From the NCBI GenBank assembly GCA_959347315.1, contig OY365808.1, positions 6,984,947-7,048,946 of the forward strand: 64,000 nucleotides of DNA, read 5' to 3'. Below, one piece after another: positions 1 to 12,760 of the stretch; within the stretch, counting starts at the first letter, position 1; each line of letters begins with the position of its first letter. The DNA is from Bimastos eiseni (taxonomy: Eukaryota > Annelida > Clitellata > Crassiclitellata > Lumbricidae). The notes under the pieces were generated by a model. It did not search any database. It was not told the DNA's origin and was given only the letters and a program-made list of their open reading frames with translations. The translations under genes were made by a program, and so were the position numbers.

Positions 1-123
1 TGCTGCGAATAGTGGCGGGTGTCCAGAATTTATCACTTCATATTATTCTTTAATAGAAGGACTTAAATGATGAAGAGGGTGTAATTGTGGTCGTCATCTA
101 TATACGGCAGTCTATAAGCGTAG

Positions 124-173
124 GAGCCACCTGCACTAAATATAAGTATTTCTCAATAGACGATATTATCTCA
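124..173 (+). repeat. Dispersed direct repeat, copy 1
   Basis: This 50-bp segment recurs at 832-881 in the same orientation with three mismatches. The shared core includes CACCTGCACTAA and TCTCAATAGACGAT. Similarity does not clearly continue outside the 50 bp, so this looks like two copies of a short dispersed repeat rather than a long tandem duplication. Confidence 0.7.
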
Positions 174-831
174 TTTAACGAATTAAGGACAAATGAGCGT
201 TGATCCATTTTACATATGCAAACGTCGTCTCTGTTTATGGATTATGGCAGACTATTTTTCAAATCATTATATTATGTTTTCACTGGAAAATACATAAAAC
301 CGAAGATTGAAACGAAATATTTATGTATCTGGACAAATTAGACAATCACAAATAGACCTCCTAAATTCAAATATGCTGTCTTGTGCTCGCGCCGACAGTT
401 TCTTCCCAATTTCTTCATTGTGTAGATTTTTCAGATTGTGATAAATTTTTCCTCAATATTCTCCGATACGTTTTTATGATACGTTTTCATGGACTAATAT
501 TAACCTGATTCTGTTCTATTCCAAAGAATCCAGGTAATTAGCACAGGTACGAATGGCAGTTCCATGAATCGCATAAAACACAGCGGCTGCATTTATTGTG
601 TAATCAAATAAATGCCTATTTATAATTATGGAATATATGTATATACGTTGAGTGTTTGCATATAATTTGTATACTATGGTTATGCAGACCTACGGATGTG
701 ATGATGAGCTCTTACAATTTATTCGGAAAACTTTTGTATCTATAGGTATGAATGCCATGGTCTTATGGGTAATCAAGGGGAACGTTCTGATTAGCTGAGA
801 GACAGCAGAGCTTTAGGTCATAGAATCGGAG

Positions 832-881
832 GAGGCACCTGCACTAATTATAAGTATTTCTCAATAGACGATGTTATCTCA
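832..881 (+). repeat. Dispersed direct repeat, copy 2
   Basis: Second copy of the 50-bp repeat at 124-173. The last part, TCTCAATAGACGAT, is partly repeated again just after this copy (TCAATAGACGATACT), suggesting slippage or a small internal duplication. Confidence 0.7.
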
Positions 882-2119
882 ATAGACGATACTATTTAAT
901 TGTGGTCTGTAGATTTTATTCCGACTTTTCCTGAGTTCGTTGTTGAGTAAAAACCTATGTAGGCTACGTCGACCCAAGATGGGTGACATTTTTTCGCTTT
1001 GAAAGCACGCTAAACGACTTCTCGATAGGAAGACCAACTGCATCTTCCTGGGTCTCAATCTTTCGCAATAGCTGTAACACTCAACATGCCACCGATGCAA
1101 AGCAACTATAGCCTAACTTGCAGTCCGCTAAAGATGCTCTTTCACTACAAAATAGCCTACGCCGAACGGAAACACCTAGTGTGAAACCTTCATGTGTCGG
1201 TATCAAAAAAGGCAGCAGAAGATACAGCTGACTAATTGCATGAACATATAAGGATAGAGGCATTCTAATTCGCAGACTCTGAACTTATAGGGCATAAGAG
1301 CGCTAGTGGAAAGACACGCAGGAAATTCTGCACATTTTGTCGCGAATTTAAGCCATGAAACGCCCAAAGTTCGAACACGTCAACGTTATCACAGAAAGTC
1401 TTGTGCAAAAATATTTAATTAGCGAAAGAGGGCAAGAATTAACGTGTGGACAGGAGACTAACCTCATTCGAGTGTTTTAATTTAGATTATAATACTTTTT
1501 TGATCTGCAATTGTCCACGTTTTGATAAACAGTTAGAAACAAACGCCACACGAACATTCATTGACCTATCGCTCATTCAATTCACGAATCTGATTGATTA
1601 TAAATGTATTGATTCGCAATCAATAACTTAATATCTTTTTTCATTTCGCATGAAACACCCGCTCGGCACAAAAGCGAAACTGAATTCTGATCCCAGAGAC
1701 CGCCTTCTAAATGCCCGCAGACAGTGCACACAAACATTGCCACAGCAGGCCAGCATTCTCCGACATTCTCTGCTTCATTGTCCCGTCGACTTTAACGTCC
1801 ACAGAGAGGATAAAGCACTCCTACGACCGTCGCCAATTTGACACCGCGCGTGATTTCTTTACGACCTGCTGCAACTAAAATGGAACGCTCGTCATTTTCC
1901 AATATCGAATAATCGACAGCAGACAGGGTTGTTATTACTGACATTGCCGTTAGATCCCAGCAGAAATGTTTCCACTGAAAACGCATCCCCAGCTCAGTTT
2001 GAAGGGAACGAGCTAACGTCTGCAGCCGAGGGACCATAATTTCAATGGACGTCTGTTTGGATCATTGATCCCGAACAGGGAGGATAGTCGCCACTCGATA
2101 CAATCGATTATTCTGAGTA

Positions 2120-2400
2120 GGCGATGAAGAGCCAGCCGTCAACGGATGGTTCGCCAACCACCATCTTTACCACCACTACCGTCTCCACCACCACCACCAC
2201 CACCATGGCTACAGAGATTGCGAGAAAGCAGCGGGCCGTGACCGGCGCTGCGGTTTATAAGGCGGCCGACGGACTTCACGGTCGATTGATCAGGAAACAA
2301 AGCATCCGAAAATAGACGATTGAGATCCACCGATTCGTTCGATTCGAATCGATTGCAATGGCCACTGAGACCTGGTAACGGACTCGCTCGCACTAGACAT
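2120..2400. other. CpG-rich patch with CCA repeats, function unknown
   Basis: This patch is noticeably richer in G+C and in CpG than its surroundings. It contains a run of CCA triplets around 2185-2208 and short open frames on both strands. No protein family is recognised and the frames carry no flanking splice signals I trust. It could be a regulatory CpG-rich segment or an unrecognised exon. Confidence 0.2.
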
Positions 2401-5400
2401 GAAACCAGATCGCCATGCCATAGGCATTTGCCCTGTGTTCCCCTCTCGGATGGGCCGACAATGTCATTTCCATGACGTACACTATCGTACTTAGCAGATA
2501 AAAAAAGCGCGGTAGGCCTATAACGTCATCGATGACACGATGCAGCAATATTATTACAGCATCGTGCTTTTATAGGACACCAATACCACATCATGTTTGT
2601 CGTACAGAGGTGTATTAGGCTGTATAAGGTGGTCGCTGAGCGCAGCCATTAAGCGCACACTCTTCGAATATATGGTGTATTCTTTTAACAGGCTCCACGC
2701 GAATAAGTCATTGCCGTTGACTGAGCTGTTCTTAACGTCGAAATGCCATTTGTCGTAACGACTTAGGGGATTGTCATTTGTGAATACGATTTTTGGGATT
2801 GTAATTTGTGGTTAAAATTTGTGGGGACTGTCGTTTGTTGTTGCTATTTTGAGAACCGTCATTTTGTGGTTACGAGCTTTGGACTAACATTATTTTGGGG
2901 TTATGATTTTTTGACTATTCACTTGGTTTCTCACATTTGCATGTGTGTTCGTGTGATGTGTATATAGGAACTTTGAGTAATAAAACGGCAGATTATGCCA
3001 TTATATCTCATCGCTTTGCGGTTATGGAATTCGGATCTATAGCTGAGGTTGAATTACATGTTGAATTGTATATAAATATATGACATATTATGCATAGTTA
3101 TAGGCCCTGTGTGTATTATAAATGTTAAATATATTTTTTATGTTATATATATATATAACGCTATTAAATACACGGACAAGGCATAGATATTAATATATAA
3201 AGTAACTTATCATATATAGATATATAACACATATTATACAAATATATAAGATATATTTTATATAATATACATAAATGTATATGTATATAAATTATGTAAA
3301 TGAATTAAAGTTCTGCATCTTGTGTTCCATGAATTATGATAATAATAGCAATAACAACTGCTATTCAAACCCATAATTTCACTTCCGAAATTTCGGATTT
3401 CGTGTTTGAAAAATTCCAGAATTTGGGTATTTATAAAAGACCGGAATTTCCGGAATTCCGGAATTCGGAAATTTTGGAATTGCAATCTCTATTTGTAGGA
3501 TTATCTTCTATGTAAGCTTTCAGAAGAATAGTATGACGTCATCATGTGTCTGTCCCATCTACCTTGATATATTTCATCCATGACTCTAATATCTCTTTGT
3601 AACCTCTCACTCTGCTCCTCAGAAAAGTCTCCAAGTTTATGTGCAAAATTTTTAACTCCATGAGATAGCTATGATAACGATGTACTAGCTATCTAACGCC
3701 ATATTTTACACTCTCCCAGAACCAAATATAATGATCGAATAAATACATAACGGTAAAAGTCAACGGGTGAACTACGCCATGGGCAAAATCAATGGCGTCT
3801 AGCCGACTGACCTCAATGACAATGGCCCTACGTCAATATAAGTACAGCCTTTGGAGAAGAGAAGACCTGATGATGTAGATTTCGTTCATTCTGCCGAGTC
3901 CTCAGAATTCTGATATCACTTTCATAATTTTCAATATTCCCACCCGTTCAGGAAATAGGCTGCATCACCATCTCATATATTTTTGTCTTTGTCTTCTATT
4001 TGCAAATTTCTGCTCTTCATTTCCTACGAATGCTAAAAAATTCGCAAATAATCACGGTCTATCTATCATCAGTTAAACGATCTAGAACATGTGCAAGTCA
4101 AAAGTTGTTGCATGCGACACATGCTAATCTGCAACCTCTTGAACAATCAGTCAATCAGTCACTGACAGTCAATCAGCCGTTCAATCGATCAATCAATCGT
4201 TGAGTAAATCGTTCAGTCAATCGATCAATCAATCCGTCGGTCGTGAAGTTTACCGTGGCAGACAGCACTCTCCTATAGGTCAGCCGCAACGAATGAACGA
4301 TTGACAGCTGCAGGAGTACAGAGTTATGTAGCCATATGGGTTCCATAAGCCGTTTAATTGCACAGTATCCTAAATGTCTGGTCTCGACAGAATCACTTTT
4401 GTTGAGGATTTGGTAGGGAGAATGAAGAAACACACCACAGGCTCTTCTATTTTCCCAGGATTGCTAGTGTACTGAAATTTTGTAATTACTATCTGATATT
4501 TATTAAGTGCCACTTAAAGAGCAAAAATCTTCACTGGGTTGAGGTGACAGGTTTCACTCCGGTACGAAGAGGATAAGACGCTGGTTCGATACCCAAAACC
4601 CTTCAGTTCAACGTTGACTTTCGTGTGCGGCTTTTGAAGTGTGTAGCTTACGATTAGTGTCTGGAGCTGACGATGATGGTTTAAGCTGTTAATGTCATGT
4701 GGTGGTCGACATAGCGATTTAAGTGGAAGCAAGCTTAGTCCTCAGATTTATGTAAATGAAATGCATGCAGCAGATAAACGCAACGGAGAATGTAGACCCT
4801 GCACGTTTGTATACCTAAATAATTTGCTAAATCGACAACAGAATTGCATGAAATGTTGTAGAGACTCAAATGTAAATTCCTGTTGGTTGTCTGAAATCAA
4901 CAGGAGTCCGGTTGTTTGGTATGTGTTGGTGCCAAGTCTACCGAGTCCGAGGTCAAATCAGAAAAATAGCGCATTGCTAGCTTGTCCATATATATATTGC
5001 TATAGACACCAACAATTCAACATGCAATATTACAGAACTACCGGTACTTTCCGACGCATATCATCCAGACCCATTGCGGACTAGCATCGTTTTTTATAAA
5101 TATAAAGGTGCCAGCATAGTTTTTGCATGAAATGAACGTTGCGTCATGTCCGACGATGTGCGCAAATAAATAACTTGCATTTCCTGTGTATATTATATAT
5201 TGGATTGGAAGGAAAATGTCTGGGCACATATTCTGCAACCGTAATATCTGAAAAAACAGGATTAGTCGAAACGCTTATCTTCAATTGCCTATGGACTGAG
5301 CTTGAATGCAAATGCAATTTATTAACGATTTTTACGTGCAAAAGACGTCGGAGAAGACGCAGACGACGATGATGTACGGTAGTCGCTCAGGGGAGACAGA

Positions 5401-6559
5401 CCGTGTAAGAGAACTGTGCAACTACGCCAGTGTTCGGTGTTCCCAATGCGTCTAAAATGACCGGCCAATAAACGTCCAATGGGTCAATCGACTGACCATA
5501 CATAGCCAGACACACGAAATCTGTCGATTGCGACATAAGTTTATTCTGTTTTACGATGGCACAGAAAAGCAACATCCATGTATACGCAGAATTATGGAAT
5601 GGCCGTTATATATAACATATAAAAAATAACCGGTTTCATTATCATTATAATAATGATGCTGTTTATACTGAACATTGTGTGCGTGTGCTTGCAGGCAAGA
5701 CGATACATAAATGTAAATTGCTTGGCCCTATTTTTAATGACGTTCATATACATTTGGTCAATATAAATGTCTACAAAATTCATTTTTTCATATCTACACG
5801 TGTGAATTAAAACAGACACGTAATCTCTACATTTCATCATGTTTGTGTAGAATACTGCCCCAGTTGTAGGGGCGTATGTATGTGTTCATGTGTTATAACG
5901 ATAACGATATATTGGATGTGAATTTATATATAGGATAGTCTTTGACGGGAACTGCATCGATATAAATTCTAATTATTGGTCTGATCTATGACAGAATTTT
6001 TTTGACTTCTCTGACAGATGATCGAGTTTGATGTGGAAGAAGGATGGAGAGGAAAGTATCGAGTGGGAAGTTTGATAAGGAAAGAGAAAGAGGCCTGTTT
6101 GCCTGTTTGCAGCATCGGTGAAAGCTTTCGGAATCGTGCTTCTGTTCGTGTGAGAGGGGTTGTGTGATTGTTCCTATGCCCGTTCAGAGGTGGGTTGGGC
6201 AACATGCCAATCGTGGCCTATGTCAGATATCTTGATTTCAAACCAACAGGCTAGTCTTGCGTCGGTAAACTCCAGCCTATAATTGTGGAACTTGTGGAAT
6301 GGTCATCAGTCGTAAATCCGAGGAAATCTAGAATTAGACGTCTCAAGCGGTTTGGCCGATTTTTATTGTTTGTTCATGACTAAGTAAATTACTCAAGTGT
6401 ATAAATTACTAAGAGCAAGAAACTGGAACGTATAATTATAAGACATCTTCATGAAGATTGGAAGACTATGTCATTCTGTAGATCGTACATTGATATCTAT
6501 ATGTACCTCAATTGGAAAGCCCGATTTATGACTAGACCTTGATTCTCGCTTGATGCTGT

Positions 6560-6725
6560 GAGCAGTGTTATTTTGCTTCTCTGATTAATTTTACTTCTCG
6601 TTCTTATTCACTTCTCTCTAATTGAATTTACTTCTATTTCAACTTCTAGTTGTCAAAAAAATTTACTTCTACTTCTCAAATAATTTTACTTCTACTACTA
6701 CTTCAGTTTTCGTTTAAAATTTCCC
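6560..6725 (+). repeat. Degenerate TTACTTCT low-complexity repeat
   Basis: The octamer TTACTTCT and close variants recur many times in this stretch, and again at 7138-7200. The pattern is irregular, with no fixed period. Confidence 0.55.
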
Positions 6726-7470
6726 GTGTAAATAACCAATGTTCGGTTTTTTTTGAGTCATTATGTTTATCGCATATTGCACACACTTGTCTCAATACTA
6801 ATTAATGTATTGTTTCATTTAGGCTTTTATTCCAGTCCCAAACCGATTGTGCATAGACTAACACAGTAGGCCTACAAGTGACAAACATTGTTAATTGGAA
6901 CAGTCTATACTGTATCACCAATCAATGATCTTAAGTTCATTTTTAGAAATACTCGCATCTCCAGAGATTGCTGCATCCTATTTCTACGACAAGTTGATAA
7001 AATCCCGGCTTTTGAGAGAATTCTGGGTTGTAAGAAAAATATTCCCATACTGAGCAGTGAGCATTCTCTTTTACGGCCAGCCAGCATACAGACACGGAAA
7101 GGGCATCTGAAATGTTTATTAAATTTCGTTCTGAAATTAATTTTACTTCTTATTCTTATTCACTTCGGGAGGTCTCTATTTCACTTCTTATTCTATTCCA
7201 GTTCTGAAAATAATTATTATTCTACTGAATATAGTGTTAAATTTAGTCAAACGTTATCACAATCTATTCTGATATTGTCACTTGTTCCTTTCTCGGTATG
7301 TTTATGTGCTTGTCTAATTGCGGAAAACTTAGTAATTAATGTGTGTATACAGGTCTATGTATACCAGACGTGATTATTTTCAAAGTAAGGCACCAAAAAT
7401 GGATTTGTTGAGTTAGGCTTTAATTACCATCACAATCAAATCGAAAATGGGTGTTGTTGGACTGAGAAAC

Positions 7471-7555
7471 TGTTCCCAGTGCTAGTCCCAAGCCTGCATA
7501 AATGGGGAGGGTGAAACGAATGATCTCTGTTATCGCATATTGTCAAACGAAACCA
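7471..7555 (+). repeat. Dispersed repeat family containing GTCCCAAGC
   Basis: The segment shares the order CAGTGC-AGTCCCAAG, TATAAA-like, GGGGAGGG, AATGATCTCTGTTAT with 35345-35455 and 53710-53776, and more weakly with 14110-14210. All four copies are in + orientation. The pattern resembles the 3' region of RTE-type LINEs seen widely in animals; that assignment is from memory and unverified. Confidence 0.45.
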
Positions 7556-7836
7556 CTACTTCTGGGACGTGAAAGCTACGCATCCAAGTCCTAACAAAGT
7601 CGAAGCCATCAACCTGACAATTAAACTCATGTCACTAACTCAACGTACGAGACATAACTTGCTCTGTAGCCTGAAAACTAACAGGGGAAAAAAATCGCAA
7701 ATATACCTACGCAGAAGAGCTCACTTTGACTCATTTTATACTTAATTGTTTTCTCAATGAGATTCTTGCATATTTTCAAAAGCGATTTCTTAGTTTCTGT
7801 GACAAAACAACAATTCGTCTGCTCTACTTTTTACAG

Positions 7837-8797
7837 ATTGCATCCGTCGTGTCCGTCTTCTTCATCGTCGTCTCCATCCTCTCGTTCTGCCTCAAGACGC
7901 ATCCGAGCATGCGAGTGCCAGTCATCCGGAACAACACCGACTTTCTCAACCTGAACTTGAACTTGACAGGTCACGGCGGTCGATTCCTGAAGACTTCTTG
8001 GACGTTGGAGAAGAAGCGAACGGAGCCACATCCCGCTTTTTTCTTCATTGAATGCATCTGCAACGCATGGTTCACCTTCGAACTCATCATTCGCCTGATC
8101 GTCAGTCCGAGCAAGCTGGCCTTCGTTCGGGCGCCCGTCAACATCATCGACTTTGTGGCGACGCTTTCTTTTTACCTCGACTTTCTGTTGACTTACCTGA
8201 AGAAGGAGAACGACATTCTCGAGTTTTTCAGCATCATTCGCATTATGAGGCTGTTCAAACTGACGCGCCACTCCCCCGGTCTCAAGATCCTCATCCACAC
8301 CTTCAAGGCATCGGCGCACGAGCTCAGTCTCCTCGTCTTCTTCCTCATCCTCGGCATCGTCATCTTCGCCTCGCTCGTCTTCTACGCTGAGCGCATCCAG
8401 TACAACCCGAACAACGACTTCACGTCGATTCCCGTCGGGCTGTGGTGGGCCATCGTTACCATGACGACGGTTGGCTATGGCGACATGACGCCGAAGACGT
8501 ACGTTGGGATGTTCGTTGGGTCTCTGTGCGCCCTCACCGGGGTTCTGACCATAGCCCTTCCCGTTCCCGTCATCGTCAGCAACTTCGCCCTCTTCTACTC
8601 GCACACGCAGGCCAGGGCGAAGCTTCCGAAGAAGCGACGGAGGGTGCTACCCGTGGAGGCGGTCCGACCCAAGGGACCGCCGTGCGGCAGGCAAGACGGT
8701 GGCAACGACCCCCTTCACGCTCGAATGGGTGGAGGACTGAACGCCCTGATGCAAGGCCTTCCCGGAGCGATGCACGACGGCAAACTCAATCGAATAG
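7837..8797 (+). CDS. Shaw: Shaw-type (Kv3) voltage-gated potassium channel, S1-S6 exon
   Basis: This exon encodes the whole membrane core of a voltage-gated K+ channel of the plasma membrane, which opens on depolarisation and repolarises neurons. The 320 codons read, by exon residue: S1 about 1-21; an S1-S2 loop with sequons N32 and N42; S2 about 66-88; S3 about 100-121; the S4 sensor 131-150 with R135, R138, K141, R144 and K150; S5 about 162-184; pore with the TVGYGD filter at 211-216; and S6 with PVP at 242-244. The post-S6 segment ([19 protein letters not shown]) is characteristic of Shaw/Kv3. An acceptor (tttttacag) precedes 7837 and a perfect donor (G|GTAAGT) follows 8797, leaving phase 1. 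The open frame extends left to 7726, but similarity stops at the acceptor. The T1 domain is not in the window. Confidence 0.95.
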
Positions 8798-9029
8798 GTA
8801 AGTGTTCGGTTCTTTGGTAAATACGGCTGGAATGGGATCGGAATCCACGGCGGTAGTCTGATAATGTGACGAGGAGTAAATAAAGGCTCCTTATTAAAGA
8901 GAGGCAATGGAAAGAAGGAATAACACGAGTGCATGCTGACTGCAGTTTGTCTTCGCCTAGAATGGATTTAAGTAAAAACAGGCAAATGACATCCATATGC
9001 GGCATGATGCCAAGTCATTCTCTCGGTGA

Positions 9030-9410
9030 CGCTTCTCCCTCTCTCTCTCTCCCTCTCTGTCTGTCTCTCTGTCTCACTCTCTCTCTATGTGTGTGTGTCT
9101 CTCTCTGTTTGTCTATCTGCCTGTCTGTCTGCCTGTCTCTCTGCCACTCCTGTATCTGTCTCTGTGAGTCTCTTTCCATCCTTTAAAAATTTTCTTTTCT
9201 TTTATCATTTTCTCCCTTTGTCTATCGGTTATAAACTCCCTCTCCCTCATTTACTCATTTATTCACTTACTCACTCACTGACTCACTTGCTCACATACTC
9301 ACTCACTCAATCAATCACTCACTCACTCACTCACACACTCACTCTCTGTATCCATCCATCCATCCATCCATCTATCTATCTGTCTATCTATCTATCTATC
9401 CCTTTATATA
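9030..9410 (+). repeat. Chain of tetranucleotide microsatellites
   Basis: Several pyrimidine-rich microsatellites follow one another about 230 bp inside the Shaw intron: CT/GTCT runs (9039-9165), ACTC runs (about 9245-9340), ATCC runs (9350-9372) and ATCT runs (9373-9400). Long open frames over this stretch are artefacts of the repeats. Confidence 0.9.
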
Positions 9411-11514
9411 AATATATTTATCTTTATGTCAATCTACCTTATCCGCTTCCAAATTTGATCTAATGGCTTCTATGGCGTCCTACTCATAATGCCGAAATCA
9501 ACCATCGCAACAACCCTTTGAGAATCCTCAGGATACAGTGGATATGCGAGATGAAGGGAACGAGTCAATGACATTAATAATAACACCGATGAACCCACTG
9601 AGGGAAGAACTCAATTAGGAGACGAATTCCTCAGCCTTCAACCATCGATCGAGAAAGCGTGAGAGCCCGACACTGTTCGAATAAGGAGTGGCAAAAGAAT
9701 CACAGCGAATCAAAGCATTTTCTATCTGCACCAGATCTGTGCAGCTGGGAGTAAACATTGATGAGGCGCCAGGTGCCGGACAGTTCTCCAGGTTGCATTA
9801 GGTTTATCTCCATTTTTATGTGGAATATGTTGAGGGAGAAAGGGAGTGGCAGAAAAGAATTTCATGAAACAGTGACAACAGAGGAGTGGCTTAGTTCCAG
9901 AGGTCTGGAATAGAACCAGTCATTTCTTTTTGGCCATCAAGCTTTAAAGCATATAGCATGTCTCAAACAGCCTATGTGAATATGTTGATGATGGATACTT
10001 GATTGTGCCCTGTCCATGTACCTCCACGACAGTGTCGGAGAATGTACCAGCCTCGTTATGGGGCCGAGGAAAATCGAAAAATAGACATTGGGATAATGAG
10101 ATAATAATAAATACACACGCTCCAATCACAAACAATTTGTCTCGCTTTCACCGGAATTAACAAGGATGGAACATGTGAAAATAGCATGAGTTGTCCCATT
10201 GAAAGTACTTACTCATGGACGATGGTTCAATATGCTAACATACGGTCTTATGGACAGTGTCGCTCTCTGGCGGACGCTTTTGAAGCACCTGCACTCACCA
10301 ATCTCCAAGCATTGATGTTTTAAATGCCGCATGGTTAAGGATAACTAAGGTTATATCTAAATTGAATCACAGTTTTATAATTTCATATGTTAAGTGATAT
10401 CACATGGATGTGCTATACTTTACTTGTGTGGGTTACTCCGAGTCACTGAGTCATTTTGAGTTAAGGACTACGAGTGGTGGACAGAGGACGATAGGGAGGG
10501 ATGGGAGGTTACGAGAGGGCTGAGGCTGTGTATCCAATTTTATGGTTAGTTTAGTGTTCCGTTATCTCGTGAGGTCACGGGCACATCGAATGATTCGATC
10601 GTAATTGCTGTATTTCGGAACGATGCTTTGCCTAGAAATTACCATCGATTGCTGATGACATTCGCATAGAAATTTAGAAGTCTCCCAATTGCACTGGACT
10701 AGACTTTTTAAAGAGCTGCACAAGTAGGCTAATTATAGCTGACAATTAATAATGACAATTACAAAAGCCTAATAATGGGCATAGCATATTACTACTAATA
10801 ATATTGATTAGTAATCATTAGCAACAGTAATTAAAAATAATTCATACGAATGAATTATTAGTAGCGCGACACAATATTAAGAAATACTAATCAATATTAA
10901 TAATTATTATGATCATAATAGTAGGCTATATAATAATTAATAATTAATAATAATAGCAAAAATCTGATTGTGCCTGTTTTAGACGGGTCATCCGCGAGTG
11001 ACCAGAAGCTAGTGATCGTTCCTAACTCACTGTTAGCCAAAACTATCTAAGCGTCTGTTAGTAGCAGATTAAACCACAAGCACATACGTAAGCCTACGAA
11101 GGCTTTCCACATACTCCTACTCTGCCACATGGCTATTTCTCCCGTCGTTCATCGCGAGTCTAACGTTGCGAATCAAAGCCTCTTTCATCGGCATCGCTTC
11201 GGTCGTCTGCAGTCACAGCGGACGTTTCCCGGCCTTTGATATCATCCATCCGTCTTAAGAGGAGAATTCCATAGCAATGAATTGAACAAACACGGAGGAG
11301 GAGGGACTTTGGCAAGACCCAGTCGACAAGACTTTATTGACGATGTATAATGTGCCCAGCGTGAGTCCGTCCGTCGATTGGGTATATCCGGCGACGGAGC
11401 AGACACCATATCGAGTCTAAATCTGATTGCTTTTATTGATCGACTGGCATAGACTTCTAATCAAATTAATTAAGTATTCTCGTGTGTCCCTTCTTAACTG
11501 TTCTGTGAGGCTCT

Positions 11515-11765
11515 TAAGTAACGCCCAAATGTGTCACTTTAAGCCACCCCAATTACGTAACTTTGGTCAACCCAAATAATATTGCGTCACCTTAAGTAAT
11601 CCCAATTACGTCACTTTAAGCAACCCACAATTACGTAACTTTAAGTAATCCCACATGAGTCACTTTTAGCAATAAGTCAACTGAATGCGTCACTCTAAGT
11701 AATCCACAAATGCGTTACTTTAAGAAGTTTAAGTTATTCCAAATGCGTCACTTTAATCAATCATT
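11515..11765 (+). repeat. Minisatellite with CRE-like ACGTCA core
   Basis: About nine units of roughly 24-28 bp read approximately as CCCAATTACGTCACTTTAAG. Variants carry TACGTAA, TGCGTCA or TGAGTCA at the core. It abuts the 3' end of the LINE fragment at 11775, so it could be derived from a LINE tail or be independent. Confidence 0.75.
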
Positions 11766-11774
11766 TATCAATCA

Positions 11775-12150
11775 ATTATGAAGACTTGATATAGCGCCCC
11801 TTCAAGATATCTAATCGGTAACTCAGAGGCGTTCATGGCCTAATACGTGAAAAGGACAGTTTTAAGAGAGGCGTAAATTGAAGATGAGGAGTTCTTAGGG
11901 AGGAGACTCTATGGGAAAGTCCATTCCAGATGGTAGGTCCCACGAACGAGAAAACCCGATGCTGCATTATGGAAGTGCGTGCAAAAGGGACGATCAGGTC
12001 GCCATGCACTGCAGAGCGAAGTGGTCGTCGACCACTACTGGGTGTGATAGGGCGACCTAGCTCCTGCAAAAATGTAGGCTCAGTACCGCCAAGGCAGCGC
12101 CAAACTAAGGCAGATACCCTAAATAACATGCTTTGGGGTAGAGGCAATTC
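11775..12150 (-). pseudogene. CR1/L2-like LINE fragment, 3' end
   Basis: On the - strand an open frame of about 100 codons matches the extreme C-terminal region of CR1/L2-type reverse transcriptases, recognised by FSFVGPTIWNGLS, the form of the usual SVAGP..WNSLP signature, followed by a Leu/Phe-rich end. The 3' end reads into GGCGCTATATCAAG and an ATTG-rich tail, a 3' signature seen at several other places in this window. The copy is strongly 5'-truncated, lacks the polymerase domain and is certainly inactive. Confidence 0.7.
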
Positions 12151-12449
12151 CTCTGGTTATTATTTGAGTAATCTAAAAATAGACCTTGTCTGTATTATTC
12201 AAGAACTGCAACTATATACCAACTATTCAAGAAGATATGAATAAACTGTAGTAGACGATCTCTCCCGCTGGTTCCAGTGGCTGATGACCGTATGCTGAGC
12301 GCTGGCTTCCTTGCAGATCGTTAACCTTCGTTGTTGTTTATCCATCCCCTCGTTGCAACGTCTCCATCTTCCGTTTCCTCTTGAAGGCATCCACCTAATC
12401 CTTGTTTAACTGCTCTCAAGGACCTACCCGCTATCGTACTCTCTCTGTT

Positions 12450-12760
12450 CCTGTCTCTCTGTCTCTCTGTCTCTCTCTGTCTCTCTCTGTCTCTCTCTGT
12501 CTCTCTCTGTCTCTCTCTGTCTCTCTCTGTCTCTCTCTGTCTCTCTCTGTCTCTCTCTGTCTCTCTCTGTCTCTCTCTGTCTCTCTCTGTCTCTCTCTGT
12601 CTCTCTCTGTCTCTCTCTGTCTCTCTCTGTCTCTCTCTGTCTCTCACTATCTCTGTCTCTGTCTTTTCTGTCTGTCTGTCTGTCTCTGTCTCTCGCTCTC
12701 TCTGTCTCTGACTCTTTCTGTCTGTCTCTATCTCTCTCAGTTCTTCTGTCTCTCTGTCCG
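12450..12760 (+). repeat. (CTCTCTCTGT)n decanucleotide array
   Basis: From about 12471 to 12640 the 10-mer CTCTCTCTGT repeats almost perfectly about 17 times, flanked by less regular CT/GTCT sequence. Long Ser-Leu or Glu-Arg-Asp open frames over it on either strand are not genes. High uniformity implies recent expansion. Confidence 0.95.

Larger units (their letters stand above)
1..7836. other. Region left of the Shaw S1-S6 exon, probably intron
   Basis: No coding exon is recognised here. The stretch is presumably intron of the Shaw gene, because the S1-S6 exon begins at a splice acceptor and the cytoplasmic T1 domain that must precede it is not found in any frame. It holds a dispersed 50-bp direct repeat (124-173 and 832-881), very AT-rich sequence at 3050-3300, a GAATTC-rich palindromic patch near 3440-3480, TTACTTCT-rich low complexity at 6560-6725 and 7138-7200, and one copy of a dispersed repeat at 7471-7555. 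Open frames here are short and resemble no family I know. Confidence 0.5.

Noticed and set aside
7726..7836. Upstream extension of the Shaw open frame to a Met at 7726
   Set aside because: Similarity to Shaw channels stops at the acceptor at 7836/7837 and the 37 extra residues fit no channel. They are read-through into the intron.
7831..8604. 257-codon open frame antisense to the Shaw exon
   Set aside because: It is a shadow of the conserved coding strand, rich in Glu/Asp/Arg from the complementary codons.
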